Assembly: GCA_963082975.1 (NCBI GenBank)
Contig: OY720348.1
Location: 65,683,719 to 65,747,718 of the forward strand
DNA length: 64,000 bases
Reading direction: 5' to 3'
DNA from: Labia minor
Lineage: Eukaryota; Arthropoda; Insecta; Dermaptera; Spongiphoridae
Shown: one piece after another, positions 57,096-64,000 of the stretch
Layout: each line of letters opens with the position of its first letter
Numbering within the stretch: position 1 is the first letter of the stretch
Notes under the pieces: model-generated
What the model saw: the letters and a program-made list of their open reading frames with translations, nothing else
Told to the model about the DNA's origin: nothing
Database searches by the model: none
Position numbers and translations under genes: made by a program

Positions 57096-57164
57096 TTTTT
57101 TGTATTAAACATTATATGTGAAGTATCTAACTAAAATATTTCAAATTATAAAACAAAACTACAA

Positions 57165-57704
57165 AAAAAGCTACAGAAACAATTTCAAATAATTTTAATA
57201 TATCTATTAATGTAATAAAAAACAGATATGGATATAACATAAATATTTTTAATTTTATTTTATTTATAATATATGTATATGTAAGACCATCCTGTGACGT
57301 CATGAATGGCTGGATGACATCATATAATTTTAAATTAAGAAAAAAACTAATAAAAATGATTTTTCTCGATGATAAAACCAATACAAAGTGCATGATTCGT
57401 GGTGATATGTAAAATTCTCCTCATGTGAAATTTGGTGTGAAAATAACCCTTCCTTCCTATCGTCGATCGCTAATACTACCAGTTCCGGTTTCCGGATTTG
57501 CACCAAAAGTTGATCAATTCATCCCACTGATGCATTAAGTAAATATACCAAATTTCATTAAAATCCGTTGAGCCGTTCAGGCTGTACACATCTATACGGA
57601 CGGACGAACAGACGGACGGACGAACGGACATCATGCTAAAAATACTTTTTTCTGTTAAGAAATTTGGTGTGAAAACAATACCTCCCTTTCTATCGTCGGT
57701 CGGT
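57165..57704 (-). mobile_element. Family A GTCY element, 3' hairpin lost
   Basis: Reverse-complement copy of 35699-36322: AGCTACAGAAACAATTTCAA, TGACGTCATGAATGGCTGG, CCGGTTTCCGGATTTGC, GAGCCGTTCAGGCTG, (GGAC)n microsatellite (57598-57628) and an ATCGTCGGTCGG end. Confidence 0.8.
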
Positions 57705-57850
57705 AAAAATATTAAATTCTCAATGAAAAGAAATTGACGATTGAATCATATTTCAAGTTGGATCGAAGACACTAAATCTACAAAATTTAATTGAAATCGG
57801 TTCAGTGGTTTCAGAGATTAGCCTCAACCTACATCGTGAGATGCCATTTT
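57705..57850. repeat. Possible RTE-like 3' UTR fragment
   Basis: GAAATCGGTTCAGTGGTTTC, AGAGATTAGCCTCAACCTAC and a TTTTTATATATAAAGATAG end resemble the 3' tails of many arthropod non-LTR elements. Too short for firm assignment. Confidence 0.35.
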
Positions 57851-58139
57851 TATATATAAAGATAGATTATTGATTATTGAATTTATTTTTTATTTTGCTT
57901 TTTATTATATTTTCTAATAAATGAAATGATGAAAAATATGCTATAATTCTAATGTCTCCTTATTTCGTAATTCTTATAATTAATTTATTTAGTCTACTCG
58001 AATTTAGAGATGTTAGTGAAACAGAATGAAATAATAGAAATATGCTGTCTATTTACTCTGTTCTTAGCAATGATTAAATATGGAGGAGAATATTAGGCAC
58101 TAAAAACTTGGATCTAAAGTTTGATAAAAATTAAAATTA

Positions 58140-58760
58140 AATTTAAAATAGATAAATAAACCTCACGGGTAACGGGTAGAATCTTCTCTATCATCCCATT
58201 AGAAAAGATTTCTACTTCAGGGATTAGCGTCCCTGCCCTTGCGTGAGCTCATGATTTTTCCATCCTCCTCTTTCATGGAGAAATCATGTTCTTTATCCTT
58301 TACCTCCTCTCAATCTATTCATATTTCCTAATTTCTGATCCATATATCAGTGTTTCCCAAACTTTTTTGACCGCGACCCGGTTCGAGGTCTTAAAATTTG
58401 TTGCGACCCATTTCATTAAAAAAAAACACATTTATTTAGAACTCAAATTTTATCTTTCAATAAAAATCAAGTTGTTTATTTCATATTTGTGTTTCTAATG
58501 ATGTAAAAAATAATAAGAAAAAGATATTTTTTGTATTTCTAATGATATAAAAAAATAATAAGAATTTCTAAAATTTTTTCGCGACCCGGTAAAATTTTTC
58601 TGCGTCCCGGTAACCGGGTCACGACCTACACTTTGGGAAACACTGGGCTATATTATATGGATGAAGGAGAATACCTATCATAGATTCAAAAAATCATTTC
58701 TCTTATAGAAGACTTTATAAAGAGTTTTCTATATATATTTGAATTTACCCACATTTCGGG
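58140..58760. repeat. Dispersed repeat F, copy 2, split by a MITE
   Basis: Matches 34208-34510 on both sides of the hAT MITE at 58348-58645: CCTGCCCTTGCGTGAGCTCA before it and GGAGAATACCTATCATAGAT after it. Confidence 0.65.
58348..58645. mobile_element. hAT MITE, 298 bp
   Basis: Ends CAGTGTTTCCCAAACTTTTT and, read from the right, CAGTGTTTCCCAAAGTGTAG. CGCGACCCGGT blocks occur near both ends. Flanking octamers CCATATAT and GGCTATAT agree in five bases. The uninterrupted repeat at 34.2-34.5 kb shows the unfilled version. Confidence 0.8.
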
Positions 58761-59021
58761 TTTCGATCGGATTAGAAATCATTATTTAGATTTTACTTCT
58801 TTTATCTTTTTAAATGAACTTATATCCATAAATTAAAAGGAAAAATAAATCTATTCTTAAAATTAGCTATAAGAACATAGAGGAAACGATGAAAAATTGT
58901 ATAAATTTCTAATATAAATGTTTATTTACATTTATAGAAAGAAACAATAATTTAAAAGGTGAAATTTTATGAAATTTGCTAATTAAATGCACAAATGATC
59001 TCTTTAGATTACTAATTTTTA

Positions 59022-59619
59022 CCGACCGACTATAGTAAGGGAGGTATTGTTTTCACACCAAATTTCACATGTGGAGATTTTTACATATCTCCACGAATCA
59101 TGCATTTTCTTAACAGAAAAAAGCATCATGTCTGTCCGTCTGTCCGCTGTGTGTCCGTATAGATGTGTACAGCTTGAACGGCTCAACGGATTTTGATGAA
59201 AATTGGTATATTTACTTAATGCATCAGTATGATGAATTGATCAACTTTTGGTGCAAATCCGGAAACCGGAAGTGGTAGTATTAGCGATCGACGATAGGAA
59301 GGGAAGGGTTATTTTCACACCAAATTTCACTTGAGGAGATTTTTTACATATTACCACGAATCATGCACTTTGTATTGGTTTTATCCTCAAGAAAAATCAT
59401 CTTTATTAGTTTTTTCTTAATTCAAAATTATATGACGTCAGAGCCTAGTCTTACATATATATTATAAATAAAATAAAATTAAAAATATTTATGTTATATC
59501 CCTATCTGTTTTTTATTACATTAATAGATATGTTAAAATTATTTGAAATTGTTTCTGTAGCTGGAAATTAATTTACTTCAAACCCTCGGTCGGTTCGGAT
59601 CTGGCCACAGGTCAACTTA
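59022..59619 (+). mobile_element. Family A GTCY element, complete
   Basis: From CCGACCGACTATAG to CTGGCCACAG-GTCAACTTA, with GTCTGTCCGTCTGTCC, AACGGCTCAACGGATTTTGA, CCGGAAACCGGAAGTGG, TGACGTCA and GTCGGTCGG in the order seen at 35699-36322. 598 bp. Confidence 0.8.
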
Positions 59620-59680
59620 TTAAATAATGTTTTAGTATAGGTTTAAATTCAGTTCATTATCTAACCATAAAATTCAATAT

Positions 59681-60430
59681 ACGAGGTAGGGTCAAAAAGT
59701 TCGCGGAATGGTCTTTTATAGTCAAGTATTATATTTCTTAGCTGAAAGGGACATTTTTGTTTGTGAGGTTGGCATAACTGATAGTGAATGTGCTTTTGAG
59801 GTTAGCAGGCAGTTGTAGTTGGTTCCGTGCGTTCGGTGTTTAATATTGTAGATCGTAGTTTCTTTCTTTCGTCGGATTATGCAATGTCGTCATTAGAGCA
59901 GCGTGGCAATATTAAATTCTGTGTGTTGCTGGAGAAATCACCCTCGGAGACTCTTGAGATGCTAAAAAAAGCATACGGAAATTCTGCGATGAAGAAAACA
60001 GCAGTTTACGAGTGGCATAAGCGTTTTCGCGACGGTCGCACAACAATTGATGATGACGTTCGGACTGGGCGGCCTTCCACTTCCACTACAGACGACAATG
60101 TTGAGCGCGTTCGACAAATTGTGCGTGCGGACAGACGAACAACCATCAATATTGCCTCTGAAGTTGGTATTTCACATGGGAGTGTACACAGCATTCTTCA
60201 TAATGTCTTGAACATGCATCGTGTTTGCTTGCACTTTGTTCCAAAAATGTTATCCCCTGAGCAAAATGAAATGAGAGTGACCATGTCCAGGGACTTGATT
60301 GAAATGGCTGATGCAGATGACAGCTTCCTGCGCAAAATTGTTACAGGTGATGAGACATGGTGCTTTCTTTACGACCCTCAGACAAAACGGCAGTCCGCTG
60401 AATGGAAGTCAAAAACTTCACCAAGAAAAC
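59681..60430 (+). pseudogene. mariner transposase, 3'-truncated
   Basis: Starts with a mariner terminus ACGAGGTAGGGTCAAAAAGT at a TA and contains an open frame (59827-60492, best start 59881 giving MSSLEQRGNIKFC). Features: paired helix-turn-helix DNA-binding region (KTAVYEWHKRFRDGRTTIDD, DVRTGRPSTSTTDDNVERVR, IASEVGISHGSVHSILHNVL), HFVPKMLSPEQ in place of WVPR.L, and the first catalytic Asp in VTGDETWCFLYDPQTKRQSA. Homology stops after EWKS at about codon 198, so the second and third catalytic Asp and the 3' terminus are absent. The frame is otherwise open, which suggests a fairly recent insertion followed by deletion. It cannot transpose by itself. Confidence 0.9.
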
Positions 60431-60689
60431 AAAAATTTCGCTTTCAATTTTTACATATACTCGATTCATTTTTATTAAAAGTACTATTTTAATATTTTCC
60501 TATTTTTAAGTTCTACTTGAACTTGAAGGATGGCATTCTCGAATCAAATGATTGAATTCCAGATGATTGATCCATTGTCTTATTGCTAGGGGTGCAACTC
60601 CCAGAGTCAGTTTTTTCTTGATACTTATTTATAAATATTTTGTAATCGATGTCTTTCATTTTGTTGTTTTTTTATAACGTTTTTCTTAA

Positions 60690-61071
60690 CTTCACTTGGC
60701 GTCTGTCTCTTTGTCTGTCTGTTCGCTCTTTTAACAAATTGAAATCGATTTTTCATCGACTTTTTATTGAGATAGACTTTTGAAAATTTTTATACATATT
60801 TCAATGGATCCCTAGAAGAAATATAATTGAATTATAATTAATTAATTGTGATTAATTAGCGATTAATTACTTTTAGTAACTAACTCCTTTTGTATTGCTC
60901 GTATTAATTTTTTTTTCAACCGATTTTGAAACATAAATATTGATTTCAGGATATTCATTTCATTTTGAATGTATTTAAAAATATTTCATAGCATTAAAAT
61001 TAATGATGAATTCTTATTAATCAGTTGTATCGCCAATGCGGAGGGGTTTCTTCCCCTCAGATGGTATAGAG
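60690..61071 (+). mobile_element. Possible further GTCT-microsatellite element
   Basis: GTCTGTCTCTTTGTCTGTCTG (about 60701-60721), AACAAATTGAAATCGATTTT and a GC-rich hairpin GAGGGG-TTTCTT-CCCCTC (61041-61058) follow the microsatellite, core and 3' stem-loop order of the GTCY families, but no relative is in the window. Confidence 0.4.
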
Positions 61072-61171
61072 AATATATCTTTTTTTTTATACATTATATA
61101 TGTCCCCGATAGAAAGGAAACAAAACAAAGAATAACCTTTTTATTTATGAAGACAATATATATATATATAT

Positions 61172-61637
61172 ATATATATAAAAGGCAATGTCTGTGTGTG
61201 CCTGTGTGTCTGTCAAATACTCAAAAACTACCCGTCCGATTACGGTGAAACTTTCAGGGATTGTTGTGGGCATCCCAGGGAAGGTTTTAGTGTAGTTAAA
61301 TCCAAAATTAATTTATCCAAAATTAATTTAATTAGTAATATTTTGGTAAAAGTATGTATAGTGTCACAAAACTATCGACAGATGGAGCTACATATAAACT
61401 TAAACATTCAAATATTTTTAATTTTTTTTAAACTGTCAAAAATAACATACCCATAATAACAGTTGTAATAAAAATAGAAATATAAATCACAATGTAAGTA
61501 AAAGTTGTTTCAATTATTGTTTGAATATATATTAAATTTATATATAGATTTATTAATTATAATAATTCCATTTACTTCAAATTTTTTTAATATTTTATTT
61601 AAAAGTATATTCAGCATTGAAATTGCCATTAAATATG
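61172..61637 (+). mobile_element. Helitron 5' half, truncated
   Basis: TATATATAAAAGGCAATGTC to GAAATTGCCATTAAATAT matches the first 480 bp of the Helitron at 14740-16086 with few changes (an extra 14-bp repeat CCAAAATTAATTTA at about 61304-61330). The 3' half and hairpins are missing. Confidence 0.8.
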
Positions 61638-61951
61638 CAGGTAATTGGAACTCCAACATGTAATATTAGCAAATATTCTGGGATGGGAAAAATACTAAGA
61701 TCATGTCATGTCCTATTAAATATTTTGAATTTTATTTTGAATCATACAATGGTAATGAAATATTGTAGGTAGACTTTTGAGACAAACAATAAAAATCTCT
61801 ATAAAATAAGAGAATATACTTATTCCGAAAACTGTTAATTAAAATGTAACAACTATTAACAATTAATAAAGTAGAAATAATTTTAGAACAAATAAAAATG
61901 TAATAATTATTAACAAAAAAAATAAAAAATAAAAATAAATTATTAACAAAA

Positions 61952-62176
61952 TAAGTTGACCTGTGGCCAGGTCCGAACCGACCGACGGTTTGAAGTAAAT
62001 TAATTTCCAGCTACAGAAACAATTTCAAATAATTTTAATATATCTATTAATGTAATAAAAAAACAGATATGGACATAACATAAATATTTTTAATTTTATT
62101 TTATTTGTAATATATATGTAAGACTAGGCTCTGACGTCATATAATTTTGAATTAAGAAAAAACTAATAAAGATGAT
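61952..62176 (-). mobile_element. Family A GTCY element, 3' end only
   Basis: Reverse complement of the 3' end: TAAGTTGAC-CTGTGGCCAGG, ACCGACCGAC, AGCTACAGAAACAATTTCAA, TGACGTCA. It stops at a poly-C tract (about 62180-62189). Confidence 0.75.
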
Positions 62177-62389
62177 AAACCCCCCCCCCCAGAAGAGAAA
62201 AAAATATAAATTGCTGTATATTATGTACTATATTACAAATAGAAAAGAAAAAAAATTCTTAAAGTATAACTTAGTGTATAATAAGTAAGTTTATTTTATT
62301 TTAAAAAAATTTTAACAAAAATAAAATTAGCTTATTTTTTCGTACAGAATTAAATATAAGAAATAAAAAATTATTTTAATGTGCGTGAA

Positions 62390-62612
62390 GTTAGCACCGC
62401 CATTTTATAATTCCAGAAAAAACGCAATTGTGCTAGGTTGTGCTAAGTTTGTGCTACGTTGTGCCGCAAACGCCAGTCACTCATCTCAAAAAACAAACCG
62501 GAAAATCAAAAAAAACCGTTTTTTTGCTGGCACCGCCATTTTGTTTTTCCAAAAAAACAAAAATTGTGCTGGATACTATCTTGGCTACTAAACATTGTGC
62601 CGCAAACAGAAC
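62390..62612. repeat. Degenerate tandem pair leading into the satellite
   Basis: The block (AGCACCGCCATTTT.. to ..TTGTGCCGCAAAC) occurs at about 62393-62472 and again at about 62529-62608. Both contain TTGTGCT motifs, as does the satellite that follows. Confidence 0.6.
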
Positions 62613-62722
62613 AACTCTGGCTCTTTCCGTTTAGGAGAAAAAAAATATCCAAATTTAATATTATAAGACATAGTATTAAACCTCTTATAATTTTTTCAGA
62701 GAGAGAGATAAACAAATTATGC

Positions 62723-64000
62723 AAGTTGTGCTAAGTTGTGCTGGTTGAATACAACAAAGTATCATTCATTAATAAAATAAATGTTGCATAGCTTGCGAAA
62801 AAAATGGCAAAAAGTAAGATAGCAAAAACTGAAATTTTACATTTTAAAATTTTCGAAAGTTGTGCTGAATTGTGCTAGTCGAGTACAACAACTTTCCCTA
62901 ATGGCACAATTTCGTTAGATCAAAACTGTCCATGATACAGCCCAAAATAGCTTTACGTTTGCCCGCTAATCATTATTTCGATCTTTAATTGCATTTTAAT
63001 CTCGAACCAATGCAGAAATCGAAATTCTGCGAGTTGTGCTAAGTTGTGCTGGTTGAATACAACAAAGTATCATTCATTAATATAATAAAAATTGCGTAGC
63101 TTGCCAAAAAAATGGTAAAAAGTCACGTAGCAAAAACTGAAATTTTACATTTTTGAATTTGTGAAAGTTGTGCTGAATTGTGCTAGTCGAGCACAACAAC
63201 TTTCCTTAATGGCACAATTTCGTTAGATCAAAACTGTCCATGATACAGACCAAAATAGCTTTACGTTTGCCCGCTAATCATTATTTCGATCTTTAATTGC
63301 ATTTTAATCTCGAACCGTTACAGAAATCGAAATTCTGCGAGTTGTGCTAAGTTGTGCTGGTTGAATACAACAAAGTATCATTCATTAATAAAATAAAAAT
63401 TGCGTAGCTTGCCAAAAAATTGGCAAAAAGTCACGTAGCAAAAACTGAAATTTTACATTTTTGAATTTTCGAAAGTTGTGCTGAATTGTGCTAGTCGAGC
63501 ACAACAACTTTCCTTAATGGCACAATTTCGTTAGATCAAAACTGTCCATGATACAGCCCAAAATAGCTTTACGTTTGCCCGCTAATCATTATTTCGATCT
63601 TTAATTGCATTTTAATCTCGAACCGTTACAGAAATCCAAATTCTGCGAGTTGTGCTAAGTTGTGCTGGTTGAATACAACAAAGTATCATTCATTAATAAA
63701 ATAAAAATTGCGTAGCTTACCAAAACAAATGGAAAAAAGTAATGTAGGAAAAACTTAAAATTTACATTTTTTAATTTTCGAAAGTTGTGCTGAATTGTGC
63801 TAGTCGAGTACAACAACTTTCCCTAATGGCACAATTTCGTCAGATCAAAACTGTCCATGGTACAGCTCAAAATAGATTTTGGTTTGCCCGCTAATCATTA
63901 TTTCGATCTTTAATTTCATTTTAATCTCGAACCGTTACAGAAATATAAATTCTGGGAGTTGTGCTAAGTTGTGCCGACGGAGTACTATAAGGAACTGTTG
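62723..64000. repeat. Satellite array, unit ~308 bp, runs off the window
   Basis: Units start with AGTTGTGCTAAGTTGTGCTG at 62723, 63032, 63340, 63648 and 63957 (spacing 309, 308, 308, 309). Each contains AAAGTTGTGCTGAATTGTGC, TAGTCGAGYACAACAACTTT, GGCACAATTTCGTTAGATCA and GCCCGCTAATCATTATTTCG. Short GTTGT/ACAAC inverted pairs recur in each unit. Copies differ at few positions. No coding frame is kept across units. Confidence 0.92.

Noticed and set aside
62379-62734. Four overlapping frames of 64-91 codons
   Set aside because: They fall in the degenerate repeat leading into the satellite and are not conserved between its two copies.
62390-64000. CRISPR-like array
   Set aside because: The repeated unit is about 308 bp with no short repeat/unique spacer pattern. 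It is an ordinary tandem satellite in a eukaryotic genome.

Overview
The window looks like a strongly AT-rich arthropod genome. Reasons: four split, spliceosomal-intron genes of clear animal type (one is the Cactus/IkB-type inhibitor), GT-AG introns, mariner and hAT DNA transposons, RTE-like LINE pieces, and GTCY-microsatellite elements of the mini-me/DINE (Helentron) kind. A caligid copepod such as a sea louse would fit, but nothing in the sequence proves the species.

Layout. 1507-22463 (+) is a six-exon Cactus/IkB gene whose 13.4 kb third intron holds a tRNA-like fragment, palindromes, a non-autonomous Helitron, a SINE, GTCY elements and mariner/hAT remnants. 24320-27545 (-) is a five-exon aldo-keto reductase of the L-galactose/D-arabinose dehydrogenase type. 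29920-32468 (-) is a nine-exon ALKBH8 homologue (RRM, AlkB, methyltransferase). 34-44 kb is a transposon graveyard whose centre (about 37.6-42.3 kb) is a Russian-doll stack of hAT elements with clean 8-bp target duplications. 44998-48607 (+) is an eight-exon ceramide kinase gene. From 48.6 kb to the end I see no intact host gene. That stretch holds a perfect 163-bp-arm palindrome, LINE pieces, a second copy of the DNA upstream of ALKBH8, SINE, hAT and GTCY elements, a truncated mariner, a Helitron piece and, from 62.7 kb to the edge, a tandem satellite of about 308 bp.

The genes do not form a pathway together: an NF-kB/Toll inhibitor, an oxidoreductase, a tRNA wobble-uridine modifier and a sphingolipid kinase. 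The most biologically telling signal is around cactus. There are consensus kB (Rel/Dorsal) sites about 360 bp upstream of the start codon, in a compact cluster within intron 3, and in weaker form just 3' of the gene. This is what a negative-feedback Rel target would show. All coordinates and splice sites were read by hand from the sequence. Exon phases add up for all four genes, but no database search, alignment program or transcript was available.
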